In this document: positions 46,506 through 58,740 of the stretch, in pieces
Numbering within the stretch: the first letter of the stretch is position 1
Layout: the number at the start of each line of letters is the position of its first letter
Source: Batkoa obscura
Taxonomy: Eukaryota > Entomophthoromycota > Entomophthoromycetes > Entomophthorales > Batkoaceae
NCBI GenBank assembly: GCA_030770535.1
Contig: JASVEC010000015.1
Location: 682,001 to 746,000 of the forward strand
Length of the DNA: 64,000 bases
Direction of reading: 5' to 3'
Program-made: the position numbers and the translations under genes
Notes under the pieces: model-generated
Databases searched by the model: none
What the model was told of the DNA's origin: nothing
Seen by the model: the letters and a program-made list of their open reading frames with translations, nothing else

Positions 46506-47141
46506 TAACCTTTTAACATCAAGATTATCTCCGACTATATATTAATATAAAAATTATTTAAATTTATTATTTTATGTTTTGATGAATTTGCTATTACTTT
46601 TTTTAGAAAATAACCAATCATGTCAAATATATTAACTATTAAAATTTATTGTATCTAATTTGTAAGAAAATAATTATTGTGGTTACTAATTTATACAGAT
46701 ATCTAATTAGTTCATTGAACTCAATTGAAGATAATAGCAAAGAGACGTTAACAGACTATCCTATTTTAACATTAGGGTCATAGCCATTTTTAAGTTAAAT
46801 AGACAACATGGCTTTGAACTAGTAGAAAAGGTCATTAGAGTGGTGAATCTGTTCAAAGTAACTCGGATTTGATTTATACGTCCCATGACTAACCTTAGTA
46901 CATTTATACTGTTTTAAACCTTTGATATACTTTATGTAAATAAAATCGATGATTATATACCTATAGCTACTAGTGGGCCTTTCGTATGGACGATATTATC
47001 ATTTAAAATGTTACTATTTATTATTCAAGAATTGTAACTCTGAAATTCAATTTTTGCAGTCTTCAAAAATAAGTTAAAAATTAAACTAAAAAAATACAAA
47101 AATAGTCTCATTCTTAAGATTTTAATTATTTAAAAGTTTCA
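46506..47141. other. Intergenic, no gene seen
   Basis: AT-rich spacer between the Gly-rich protein gene and the coiled-coil gene; no open frame or repeat recognised. Confidence 0.6.
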
Positions 47142-48764
47142 ATGAGCAAGGCGCCAACAATAGAAGATACAATACAAGAATGCACAAAAAAACTAAGTAA
47201 CGTTAATGCAGCGGTAAATAGATTAAATAAAAGAAAAATAAAACAACTTAAATTGCCATTAGTTATTGGCTGGAGTTAACGAAATCAAAATAGCCAGTGA
47301 CAAGTTTAGTCGATTTAATAAAATAGCAAAGTTTACTCAGGTAAAAGCATTTTTAAAAAGATATGAAGTTTAACAGCTAAAAGAAACCAAAATTTAATAG
47401 CAACATGAGATTTATACAAATCGAGAGATGGAAACAATTAAACAAAAAAGAGCCCAAACAATAACTCCAAAGTTACCAGGGTTAGTGATTGTTTGTAATG
47501 AGCGACTAGAGGAGCTATTAGAACTATCGAAAATTTATATGCAAGAAGTAATGAAAAGTTAAAAATCAAAGATAAATTGGATAACCAGTATAAATAGATC
47601 GATTTTTATTTAGATGTACAAGCCGGTGATATTGACGTTGAAGATTTGAAAAAAAATAAAGCAAAAATAATAGAAAGGGCAGAGAAATTGAGCGGTGTTA
47701 AGTTTAAAAAAGAAATTGCTAATAACGAAAAGGTAAACCATCTTGACTCTTGTTTAAATAGAAGGCGATTCATAATTTAGAAAAGAGAATATGAAAGAAT
47801 GAAATACTGGGTCGAAAATTTAGAAAAAGGAGGGGTGGTAAATAAGGTAAATTGCTGTATTTACTATAAAGAATATTTGATATAGTTGTCAATAGGAAAT
47901 ATTAAGAGAAATGTTAATATTTAAAAGTAAAAAAGATTACCTTGAGATTGAAAACAAAAGAAAAGCCAACAAAGAGGCACTTTTAAAAACAGAAGTAAAG
48001 ATTCATGAACTAGAACGTAAAAAAGAACGTTACGATTTATTAGTTCAAAGAATTGGCAATACTAAGTGGGAGACTAATGATAGTGGTAAGCAGAGTATAA
48101 AATATTATTTGGATTACTAACTATCAAGTTAGATATCCAATGTGTTCGTGAAGTATTAAAACAGATTCTTGTATCTTTTCAACAGAATACCTATATCATT
48201 GAAGATAAAAATGGTAATTTATTTTTAATCACATGGAATTTAAATTTACAAATTTCATTTAGGTTTAAAAGGACTACTGAAAACACTTGAAGCTGAGCTC
48301 ATTAAAATGAAAGATATTGTAACTAATCTTAAATCTCTTTTAATTGTTTTAATTTAATTTTAATTTTTAGATAACAAATCAACTTCAAGAAAAGTTAATA
48401 CTGGAGTTTAAAAAGTATAGTCCAGGTTTATTGGAGAAATTCCTATTGTTTTTTCCAAAATCCATTGCTACTTTAATGTCAGAAATAGTAGATTATTTAT
48501 ATACTGCGCCAGATAGAGAACGTTTAGTGAGTAGCATGATAGAAGTAAATAATAATAATGCTAAATTTTATAAATACTAATGATTTGTAGAAATTTAAAG
48601 ATAATCAAGATTTTGCAGCTAACGGCGAAGAAGTTTTAAGTATTCTATTTAAGTTAGAGCTAATTGTAGCAAACTCAGCAGGCTTTATTCAAACTGACCC
48701 TAACTGGGGTATTTCAGATCTTCTTAATCCAGAGTATACCATTTACCTTGCATTAAATTTGTAA
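47142..48764 (+). CDS. Coiled-coil protein with possible CENP-K/Sim4-like C-terminus, 390 aa
   Basis: Ten exons: 47142-47213, 47263-47340, 47401-47547, 47598-47732, 47781-47846, 47896-48085, 48133-48213, 48263-48318, 48371-48544, 48591-48764; all join in frame with GT-AG introns of 46-60 nt. Residues about 50-290 are charged and coiled-coil-like (EALLKTEVKIHELERKKERY). The C-terminal 100 residues read as helices plus a short sheet-like end (LLEKFLLFFPKSIATLMSEI, then EEVLSILFKLELIVANSAGF), whose layout recalls kinetochore subunit CENP-K (fission yeast Sim4): an L-x-x-F-L...P segment, a second helix pair, then a ...LLxxxIAxxxP-type end. That resemblance is weak and from memory. The protein is longer than CENP-K (about 270 aa). 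Converges on Trm10, 38 bp between stops. Confidence 0.55.
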
Positions 48765-48802
48765 TTATTGCTTATCTATATCATTTTATTCAATTTCTTT
48801 TA

Positions 48803-50168
48803 TCAATTTCTTTTATCAATTTCTTTATCATCACTTTCATCATTTTTATCCTCCTCTTGATTTTCTTTATCATTTTCATCTTGCTCGTCTTCTTTATCGT
48901 TTGCGTCATCTACATCTTTGCCTTCTTGTTCATCTCCATTCTCATTGATATCGGTTATGTTCATATTTTGCCTAAGTCTTCTTTGTGGTATAACCTTTAA
49001 AAACGCTTGCTCCCAATCCTTTATATTTAAATATTGTAATAAAATTTCAAACACTAAAACATTAGAAATTAAACTAAATTTCAAAAAAATACATCTATAA
49101 AATTAATACCATGATTCACTGCTAATACTTTACGACTTGCTATTTTTATGTAATCCCCGATTGGCAATTTAGCACTTTTTATACCCAACTCTTTAGCTTT
49201 GTTCAATGTCAAAAACTAAATATTAATGATAAATAAATGTAATATAAACAATAATAATGATAACCTTATGTCTATTTTTATCAACAATCCCACCAATTAT
49301 ATAAGTTTTCGTGATATCCAACTCAGAAATAGTATCTTCGGCATCTGCTGTAAGATAAATAGTATCTTCTTTATTAATCAAATTGCCGAAATGGTTTTCT
49401 GTAAGTGTTACATCTTTCCAATTTTTAGAGTCTTGCTTTTTTGTATTAAAATACTCTAAAATCCTTCCTTTAATATCAGTTACATACAAGTTGACCTGAT
49501 TTTCATTTTGTCGATTGAATGCATAGCATCTAGCTACTTGATTACAAACCGAAGATATTTCCTAATACATATATTAATATATTTATTTAGGCTGAAATTA
49601 TATTACTTTGTCATTCATCAATTTATCAAAATCCATATCAATAACAATTTTCAATGGTAAAGCAACTTGGTTTTCGACTTTTGGTTTAGGTTTATACTGA
49701 TCCTCAATCAATCCTAAAATAAGATTGAATACTTTTTTTCATTAATTCAGACAAATAGCTACCTTGCTTTATTAACTGTTTACGCTCTTTCTTTTTCATT
49801 TTTTGTTTTTGGCGTACTTGAGTTATCCATTCTTTATGTGTTTCTTCCCTCAACTCCCTCTTCTTCATTTTTTTATATGCGCTCTTACTCATTCCTTCAG
49901 GCACTGGCCCATACCCTGGATGTCTTTTAATTTCTTTTTTGACTTCTTTTTGAGCTTCTATTTTTTCGCCTTCTCTTTGATTTTCTATTTGACCATTTTC
50001 ATTACTTTGCTCTACAACTTTCGGATTGTCCTCTTTAACGTCTGCTTCTATATCCTTGGTATTGGTTAATTGAATCAAAGGGCTAATTTTATTATCACTC
50101 ATTCTGTTAAGATAAAAGGACTTATGATAGTTTGATTTAAAAATAAAATTTGAAAAATATTTTTTCAT
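48803..50168 (-). CDS. TRM10: tRNA (guanine-N1-)-methyltransferase Trm10, 388 aa
   Basis: SPOUT-fold enzyme methylating G9 of tRNAs with SAM. Minus-strand exons 49763-50168, 49607-49713, 49265-49561, 49110-49215 and 48803-49053. The N-terminal half is Lys/Glu-rich ([23 protein letters not shown]). The catalytic domain shows [46 protein letters not shown]-type [48 protein letters not shown] and [14 protein letters not shown], matching Trm10/TRMT10A block by block. After it comes an Asp/Glu/Asn-rich tail of about 55 residues. Two starts are possible: ATG at 50168 adds 22 residues rich in Lys, Ser, Phe and Tyr without acids; ATG at 50102 gives MSDNKIS. The longer form could carry a mitochondrial presequence. 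Confidence 0.93.
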
Positions 50169-51334
50169 TACAAAGTTTGGAGATTGAAGCTAGATTTCCA
50201 TTTTTGTCCCACAAGGATCTTATTTGCTGTATTTTTTTACGAGTTTTTGTTTTATCTCACTTAAATTTGGAGATGATTAAATGATACACTGATGCCTGAA
50301 ACTAATTTATTAGTCCTATGTGGTCAGAACCAAAGTATCTAAATGGAATTCCTCGTTTATGATCCATAATAAAAATTAATTTTAATAATAATATTTTAGT
50401 AATTTTTCTTAGTTCAAATTATTATAAAAGAATGAATTATCAATAAAATGTTGTATTTAAATGCACAAATATTATCAATTATTTTCCAAAGTTAAATATT
50501 TATGATATAAAAGCTACTATTTACTGCTAATCTAGTCATATAACTAGATGTGCTCATTTTTCCATACTATTTCACATCCAGTAAAACAGTACATAAATTA
50601 GCTTTAGTTTTAGTTAATTTATAAGTTAAAGATTTAACTTCCTCTATTGAACCAAAGCTTTAGTTGCTTTTCTGTAAATGAACCAGTACATTGTCTTTGG
50701 AACTGATGGATATATTATATTGAAATCCATATTCCCAATTATGAGTAGGAATACTATTTCGACCCAACTGATTAAACTTTGATAGAAATTTGGATAGTCT
50801 GTCTTTAAATATATCACTTTTATATTTTGTATCTATAAATTTAAATGAGGTCTAGTGCAAAAAAATAATTCTTAATACAAACAACCTAAACACAAGCGTA
50901 TGACTCATTAGGCTATAGTCTAACATGTATGTTTTTGCATAAAATTTTATTAGTATCTCTAGAGCCAAGTTTATACTTTGCTTTATCAAAATAACACTTC
51001 TACCCTTTAAGAATTTCAAATCCCCTGTACTCATTTTTGTTGATTACTATAATTTATATATTGTTAAAAACAAAGCGATTGTAACATAAAAGTACACGCT
51101 TGGAACTTTACTATTAAATTATCTTTTCTATAAGAAATGTCAATAGTAAGTCATTTATTATATATTATATCAAAAACATTTTAACTTTTGGATTTAAAAT
51201 TAGTTTAGAAAAGTGAGGGAAACTATGACTCATTAAATCAATAGATTCAGACACTATGATATAGCGGTTATGCTTGCAATCACTACGCTATTGTTATTTA
51301 CATTAACACTTTCTGAAAACTGAATAAAAAAACA
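50169..51334. other. Gene debris or spacer
   Basis: Minus-strand coding-like patches (50852-51034, then FKDRLSKFLSKFNQLGRN...NWEYGFQYNISI near 50700-50800), with a possible AG acceptor between them, may be a decayed gene. I cannot name the family. No MITE copy seen. Confidence 0.35.
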
Positions 51335-52265
51335 TTAAATGATCAACTGTCGAGAAATGAAAAGGTACGTTAAGCCAAACAAATACATAGGAGAAACACA
51401 ACTAGAAGTGAAAAAGATAAAAAAGCTGAATGTTGGTCCAAAGAAAGAAAAATTGATAAATAGAGAAATGAAAATACTGAAGTCGTTATGCATAACTCCT
51501 AGAGCTAAAAGAGATGTCAAAAATGATATCTTAGGATTATGGAGAACACACAAGTCTTTCTATCAATTAAAAATATACATTAATGCTGAAATAAACAACG
51601 TTGTTTATAGAAATATGTCCAAAGATATTTATGAAGCCTTTAAATTCTTTCTTATACCTGTACTTAGAGCAATTATTTTAGATCTATAACTCTATATTTT
51701 TATGACGGCACTTACATTGATACTAATATACTATGTATTAGACCAATTGACACCTGGAATGACAGAGTATCAGGTATGAATGTGATTGTTTTGACTGAGG
51801 CATATGACGTAGACCTTAACCTTAGGTGCCAAAAAGCTAATAATTATCCAAGTGGGATGCAATTCATTCAGTGGACGTTTTCATGTATTAAAGGACATCA
51901 AATATTATGGGATCTCATCAATCAAATCAAAAATATTACACTAGAGATAAATTCAAGAAGGAGACGAGATGATTATGATGATTTAGGTTGAATAGGTCCA
52001 GATGTTTGGTCTGATAGTGTTCTCGGTTATCTCAATATAAATAATATAAAGAAGATTGACATCCAAAGACCGATTCCACATAAATGAATATGGGAGTGTA
52101 TTTTTTTGAGAATTTTACTAACAGTCTTTGTACTCAAATAGTACTTAAAAGATAGAAAAAGTAATGAAATCAAAAAAAACATCCTTATATGTATTTTATC
52201 AATTGTTGGTTTTAGAGGAAGTAGAAGTTATAATCCCAAAACTAAAGCCAAACATTTGCTTTCTG
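51335..52265 (+). pseudogene. OCH1-like alpha-1,6-mannosyltransferase pseudogene, interrupted by a MITE
   Basis: Relic of a Golgi GT32 glycosyltransferase of the Och1 type. Recognisable blocks: ILGLWRTHKS (family: I-I-H-Q-T-W-K), a helix segment ending in RAIIL (family: R-x-D-x-x-R-Y), GTYIDTNILCIRPIDTW near 51715-51765 (family: GGxYxDTDxxxxxPID, so the DxD position reads DTN), GMNVIVLTEA, MQFIQWTFSCIKGHQIL (family: IQFCQWT...PGHP), GPDVWSDSVLGYL (family: TGPGxWTD), and after the MITE SIVGFRG...AKHLLSGS (family: xxITGFSPG...V-x-H-x-F-x-G-S-W). At least two in-frame stops and one frame change interrupt it; MITE copy 15 splits the last two blocks. Confidence 0.7.
52091..52187 (+). mobile_element. 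MITE copy 15, inside the OCH1-like pseudogene
   Basis: Plus orientation, TA at both edges; left TGGGAGTG, right CATCCTTA; a small internal deletion near the left end (TTTTTTTGAGAATTTTAC). Confidence 0.85.
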
Positions 52266-53195
52266 GTAGCTGAAAAAGTAAATTAATAAAATTGGTTGGA
52301 TTGAATATTATGTTGATCTAGTGTTTATACGCCTTGATATAGTTGAACAATTACTTAATAAATATGATAAACAATTACGCTGTTTTCAACTTTATTATAA
52401 TATTTCAACTTTTTAGTGGCCATTAATCTTTTTTAGCAACCTAAAAAAATCACAAAGTACTCCCAATTATTTATCTTATATTCTAATATTTGCAGCATTT
52501 GTACTATATTTCTTGTGAAAAAACAAAAAAATTAAGAATGGGACATTTATTAAAATATAATTATTTTCTTATCCTGCTTTATTGCTTATATAAGAAAACA
52601 AAAAGCTGATCCTTTGGATAACTTTATACATTGTAACTAAATATTTCAAAGTATTAAACTGTAGTGTGCGCATAAGTTTTATAGCCACTTTTAAGATGAT
52701 TATAAATACAATAAGAAACAAAAAATCGGAACAAAAACTAGTACAAAAATTCAAACTTAATTATATAATATTCCCATAATCTCTTTTTATTTTGTTTCTT
52801 ACTATAGTTATAACCATTTTAAAAATGATCGTAGAACTTGCGTGCACTCTGTATTAAAATGAAAAATACATAAGACTGTGAAAGTTTACAACAAATGTTT
52901 TAGTTAAAAGCTCTTAGCGCTCAAATATGTTATTAAAATTTCCAATAGGTTCAACAAAGTTTTATCTGTTTATTTCATTTATTTACTTATTTATATAGTT
53001 CTCCTTTACTTTTGATTTTTATCTTTTATCTTGACTTTTTATTAGTTTTGTGAAGCATATACTCTCTCAATAAAAAATAAAAACAGCTTATTGCCCAACC
53101 GAAGGGATTCACGAAGAAAGCTATTTATTTTAATATAAATAGCTAATTATATTGATATATTTAATACAAACATAAATTGATATTATGACTCCTTA
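52266..53195. other. Intergenic, no gene seen
   Basis: T-rich and A-rich spacer between the OCH1-like relic and the 3' end of P450 gene 1. No element recognised. Confidence 0.6.
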
Positions 53196-54737
53196 TCAGT
53201 TTCTCGACGTAAAAATAAGATCTAAATCTTTAATACAAACTAAACCTTTAACTGCTAATTTGGGCTGTTCCCATAGTCTAGAGGTAGGCCCGAGTTTGAT
53301 ATCAAATTTAAGAAGTAACATTGACAAAACTACCCTTTGCTCTATTAAAGAGAAAGATGTACCAACACCTAAAACATTAGTAACAAATAAGACAATGATA
53401 AAAAATGCTTACATGATCTTGTACCGGTACCAAAGGAAAGCCAATTTGAAACCTGGTCTGGATCTGAATATCTTTCAGGATCAAATATATTTGGATTTGG
53501 AAAATATTTTTCATTATGGTTAAGGTGCCAGGCCTGCAATACAACAAAATTACCTTTTTTAACTTTCAATCCATCATAAAAAGTATGGTCTTCATTACAG
53601 TATCTACGGACTTCATTAATAGAAGTAACTATCCTCATACTTTCTTTAATTACATTGGTGAGATATTTCATGTTTTTTTGCTCATCAAACGTTGGAATCG
53701 AGAATTCTTTTTTCCCTATAATTTCTTCAACTTCTCTCCTTGCCTTGTCTTGAATGTCCTATAATGTTATTAACAAATCGTTAATACAATAAATATATTC
53801 TTACAATGTTTTTTCCCAAATAATATAAACAAGATGTCAATGCACTAGCAGTTGTCTCATGACCAGCTAAAAAGAAAATAACCAAGTTACTTATCATTTC
53901 ATCCATACTCAGCGGATCTTCTACATCTTGTGTAGAGTTCATTAACATTAGGCTAATCAAATCGTTTTTATTATCGTCTAACTCCATTTTTTTCTTTTCA
54001 ATAACCTCTTTTAAAAAGTCACGAAACTGATGGTTTAATTTAAAAAACTTTTTGCGACTTGGTATTATTTTTTCTAATATCGGGAACATAAAAAATATTG
54101 GATTCCCTACTGCCTTCATTAAGTCTTGATACAATTTCAGATTAAAATCTGTCCCTTTACTTAAAGCATTAAATTCATAATTTAATAGACCTCTACCTAA
54201 AGCATCTAATGTTAATAACACTAATTCTTCATGGATATCAATTTTTGGACTAGCTTCAATCTTAGTAATAAGCTCCAGCGCACCTTTTGAAAAAAAATTG
54301 ATATCCCAACTAATCTTAAATGCCGGATTTACAATTCTTCTATGACGTTTCCAATCAATATTGTCAGAAAACAAAAGATTACTTTTACCAAAAAATTGAT
54401 TACTTAATAACATGTCTAAATTTTCATCGGGGTTTTTCTTCAAGAATATATTACTCTTATTATATACTTCTTTATGATGTAAAGCATCAGTTAATGTCAA
54501 TCCCCATTTCCCTCTCCTTTGAAAAACGGCACATCCCATCCTATCCAATTTGGGTTTAACTAATTTATCATACCTTTCTATAAAGGATTTTCCAGCTATA
54601 AGAGAAAAAATGATTTCATAAAAGTTTAGTTTCGGAATGCCCTTTAAATGCTCTGGCACTTTATTTTTGGTTCCTAAACCTAAAATAACCAACAATACTA
54701 CTCCCAAAATTATATATAGTCCTATATTCGATCCCAT
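53196..54737 (-). CDS. Cytochrome P450, gene 1 of a tandem pair, 483 aa
   Basis: Membrane-bound haem monooxygenase. Minus-strand exons 53805-54737, 53413-53758 and 53196-53368. The N-terminal anchor is GLYIILGVVLLVILGLG. The helix C motif WKRHRRIVNPAF, I-helix AGHETTAS (oxygen activation), K-helix ESMR (ExxR), the FDPERY block and the haem loop FGTGTRSCVG (cysteine ligand) are all present. The last intron falls inside the haem loop, after the first base of the Cys codon. Length is normal. The sequence recalls CYP4-clan-like fungal P450s, but I do not assign a family number. The substrate is unknown. The neighbour gene 2 shares both intron positions and comes from tandem duplication. Confidence 0.9.
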
Positions 54738-55734
54738 TACAAGAAATGAATACTAAAATGCATAAATTTATTTATGTGTGATGTTAATGACAGTTATTTA
54801 TTATTGGCTATTTTATTATTAATTGCTGCAATTTTTTGAAAATGATTATAAAAAAATAACATCCATAACCACGTTATTAAATTTCGACACATGGACACAT
54901 GAGATTTCTACTTTAAGAAAATAAAAAAGATTGTTAAAGATGACAAATTTTACAGTTGATTAATAAATATATATTAGAAACAATTATTAAGGACACATTG
55001 TAATAACTATAGAATTATTATAATAACTCATTCAAAAATACCTTAATAAGCTTTTTTATTTATGTTTGTAAAGCGAAACGATTAGAGAATATATTTTTAA
55101 GCTTAAAAACGTTAGTTGACTTGAAAGCATACAATGGTAGCTCATAATATGAATTACAACAGTATTTTAAACTATAATAATAAGGATTGCTAAAATACTT
55201 TAACCTTTTAATCTTTTGCTTCCTGGGAGTACCTCTTAGGCATCAAAATTTAATTTTTTAGTCTGCTGAAAGCGCCTTTCAGGGACAATAAGTACTAATT
55301 AAATCATTGGTTAAATTTAAAGTTAATTTGAAAAATTAAGCTAGAAAATTAATATATAGTTTAATTTTTGACTCAGTTTTTTAGTTTAATTATTCAACCA
55401 TTGAAACTTCTAACTAATAAAACTTAACAAATTAAGCCAATCATTAAGCCCGTAGTTTAGTAACCTGAAAATCAATTCTGGTAATAAAAAGTCAACAAGA
55501 AATGGAAGAAAAACAAAGATGAAATAGTATTTAAACTTATATAAATTGATTTTGTTATAAAGCTTAATTATAAAACGTGTAGATATTGTTAAAACAAATG
55601 ATAAATAACAAAAGTACTCTTTTATATATAAAAAGATTATTAGCAGTTGGGTAATTATTTAAATACATGCTATATTCACATTTAATATTGGTGAGCTCAT
55701 ATTCAAATAGATAATTTATCATAACAAATCATGT
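54738..55734. other. Spacer between tandem P450 genes
   Basis: About 1 kb, AT-rich, holding the promoter of gene 1 and the 3' flank of gene 2. No element or open frame of note. Confidence 0.55.
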
Positions 55735-57312
55735 TTATTTAAGCCTTGGTTCAAAAGCTATATCTGCGCCGGCTATATGTAAAAAGCCACTGGAATTAAA
55801 CTTTGGAGTTTCCCATTGTTTACAATTAGGCCCAAGGCGAATAGTATACTTTTGCAACAGCATTGAAAGTATAACCCTCTGCTCTATTAAAGAAAAGTGT
55901 AACCCAACACCTGAAAAATAAGTCAATATTTCTTTATATAATTAAGCTTAGTCTTACATGTTCTTGTTCCCATCCCAAATGGCATCCACACAGAGGATTC
56001 AATACCATGAGGATCTTTAAATCTGTCAGGATCAAACTTTTCTGGTTCTGGAAAATACTCTGGGTTTCGATGATGGAGATATACAAGTAACATAACCATA
56101 TCCCCCTTTTTAACTTGTGTACCATCACTTAAGGTTATATCCTTAGAAGCGTGTCTTCTCAATTGGTTTACAGTTGGAGAGATACGCATACTTTCTTTGA
56201 TGATACAATCAATATATGACAACTTTTTTTCCTGGTCATTAGTTGGGGCTTTAACTTCATCTGAATCTCCTACAACATTTAAAACTTCCTGGCGAGCTTT
56301 ATCTTGAATATCCTAATAAGGGGATTAATTTTTATAGAAATTTAGAATGAATAATAGTTACTTGATTTTTAGCTAAAAAATATAGTGTTGAAGTGAGAGT
56401 ATTGGCAGTAGTATCATGGCCAGCAAGGAAAAAAACGGTCAGGTTGTTTAGAATCTCTTCATTAGTTAAACCATCTACTTCATTTTCCATAGAATCACGG
56501 ATCATTAAAGAAACAATATCATCTTTTACTACACCTGATTCAATTTCCTTTCGTTTACTATCAATAATTCCTTCCAAGAAAACTCTAAAACATTGACCTT
56601 GCTGATGAACATATCTACGTGAGTCTATAAGCTTAGGCGCGAAGATGTCAAGGAAAGGAAATGTAATATAAATGAGATTAAAAATACCAGACATAGCTTG
56701 TTTATAATAAAGTAAGTTTTTATCTTTATCGCCATTCTTTAAAGCAAAAAAATCATAACTAAATAAACCACGACCTAAAACATCTAGGGTCAATTGCTGA
56801 AACATATCATTCATATCTGTAGGTATCCTATTTCGAGATTCGATTTTGTCAATAAGCTCATACCCACTTTCGGCAAAAATTTTTGTATCCCAAGATTTTT
56901 TAAAAGCTGGGTTAACTGACTTGCGATGGTGTCTCCATTCTGTTTTGTCTGATAAAACAATATTTGATTTACCAAAAAGCTTATAGTTTAATTGACCATA
57001 ATCAATTTGGTTTACTGGATTTTTATGGAAAACATTGGTATTCATCACAACTTCTTTAATAATTTTATAATCAGTCACTATTAAATTCCATGCTCTTGGT
57101 TGCCAAAGAAGGGTATAGCCTTCTTTATTTAAGTTTGGTCGATATAACTCTTCAAATCTTTCAACGATGGATTTACTAGATGCCGCATATTTTAAATAAC
57201 CATAAAAGGGAATCTTTTTTAGATGTCGGTATCGTTTGGGTCGATAAAAGATAGCAAAAGTACTAAATAATAATAATGATAAAAAAAGTAATGAAATCGT
57301 ATAAAAAATCAT
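55735..57312 (-). CDS. Cytochrome P450, gene 2 of a tandem pair, 493 aa
   Basis: Minus-strand exons 56362-57312, 55958-56312 and 55735-55910, same intron positions and phases as gene 1. N-terminal anchor FYTISLLFLSLLLFSTFAIF; helix C WRHHRKSVNPAF; I-helix AGHDTTAN; K-helix ESMR; FDPDRF; haem loop FGMGTRTCGG-type block reading FGMGTRTC followed after the intron by GVGLHFSLIEQR. All key residues are present, so it looks functional. Divergence from gene 1 is considerable (only motif blocks and the DIQDKARxEV join match closely), so the duplication is old. Confidence 0.9.
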
Positions 57313-58330
57313 TTTCTGAGATAATCATCAGTTGAAAATTTTTATATGTTTATATATCATTTTCCATGTCTATTGATATCTATGTTTTGTAGTTTAATTT
57401 TAAAAAACTGACGTCTTTATCCGAAATCAAATTACCATTTATGCAAGTTGAGTAATATCAATGCAAATGCTTTTCAAACAAATGCTGGAATGGAAAAACA
57501 AAATTAATTTCAGTTTAGGCTTATGCAAAAACATGATTACAGAGTTATTAAAGCTTTTTTCGATATATCTAACAGTACATTTAAAAAAAAACTATGTTAA
57601 AATTTGTGTAATCACAAGATTTTGCGTAAATTATAGCTGTGCAAATAATATGCTTACAAAAACCGCTGCTAGATAAGTTGTAAAAGAACTGCAACAGTTA
57701 TAAATTTGTAAATCTGGTTAAACTTGAGCAATTTTTCCAATTTAGGATAGACTCAAAGATGCGGATTTTGTACAAAAACTCTTTTACCTCTATCTTTAAC
57801 TAGCAACACTTTAAATTTAAATTTTATAAATTAATAAAATATTTACTTTCATAGTATTTACCCCCAATTCTTAGCTTCACATTGAATCAAATGTGAGGAA
57901 AAAAGGGAACCCAGGTTTAAACTAATCCGTCTTTGAATAGAATTAAATGATAACATGAATTTATGGATAAACTCCCGAAAAAATCCCCGATTTAAGTGTA
58001 CTTTACATTTGTTATCAATATCAGAAACCATTACGCTATTACCAATATCAAAAGCCCTATTTTCATAGCTTAATATCCATTTTACTAAAAACAGTACCAT
58101 ATACTTTATTTGATAATTATTTCTTAATTAAAAGTATAACAAATTCATTTACACTGATCTTTAATTATTTAAACTACTTATATCCTCAAATGATAAATTA
58201 TATCATCATTTTATGTACTTTATTATATACATATTTATTATTTAGAATATAGCTATTAATTATTACAGGCTTTTAAGCAACCTGCCCCTTTAAAGTTAAA
58301 ACTACAGAAAATTTATTAAAGGATAAAATA

Positions 58331-58427
58331 TGAGAATATTTTTACTTCATTGGTTTTTCCATCTTTTAAGCATTATTTGAGCGAAAAAATTGCTAGCAAA
58401 ATTCTTAAACACAAAAATACATCCCCA
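58331..58427 (-). mobile_element. MITE copy 16
   Basis: Reverse orientation, TA at both edges; left end TGAGAATA, right CATCCCCA. Confidence 0.85.
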
Positions 58428-58640
58428 TATGTTGAAATAGAAATAAAAGTATTTATTTCCTAATGCTTGGTTAACAATTTGCTTTTCAATTTATTCATTA
58501 GATGGTACTATTAAAAGCCATTAGAAATATCCAAAAGCTGACTAAAGTATATTGTTCATCTATTTATTAAATTACCCGAAGTTTAAATAAAAAGGTGACA
58601 AGAAAATTGTTTGAAGGCTAGTGTGTTTTCTTTTAGGAAA

Positions 58641-58740
58641 TGGGGATGTTTTTTTGGCTTCATTACTTTTTCCATCTTTTAAGCGCTATTTGAGTGGAAA
58701 AATTGTTAGTAAAATTCTTAAATACAAAAATACATCCCCA
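58641..58740 (-). mobile_element. MITE copy 17
   Basis: Reverse orientation, close to consensus with both termini intact; flanked by AA on each side. Confidence 0.85.

Noticed and set aside
45984-46545. Long open frames antisense and in another sense frame across the Gly-rich gene (up to 169 aa)
   Set aside because: They are by-products of the in-frame GGYGGNQ repeat; composition is a repeat echo with no independent start context or domain.
47481-47509. A 29-nt intron first considered in the coiled-coil gene
   Set aside because: Too short compared with the other introns (46-60 nt); the exon reads straight through in frame and the next intron (gtaatg...aaatag) fits instead.
51339-51991. Two separate small hypothetical genes
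   Set aside because: Both frames belong to one OCH1-like relic with shared block order, so they are treated as a pseudogene.
57461-57676. Open frame of 71 aa
   Set aside because: Composition typical of AT-rich non-coding DNA, no motif, no conserved start context.
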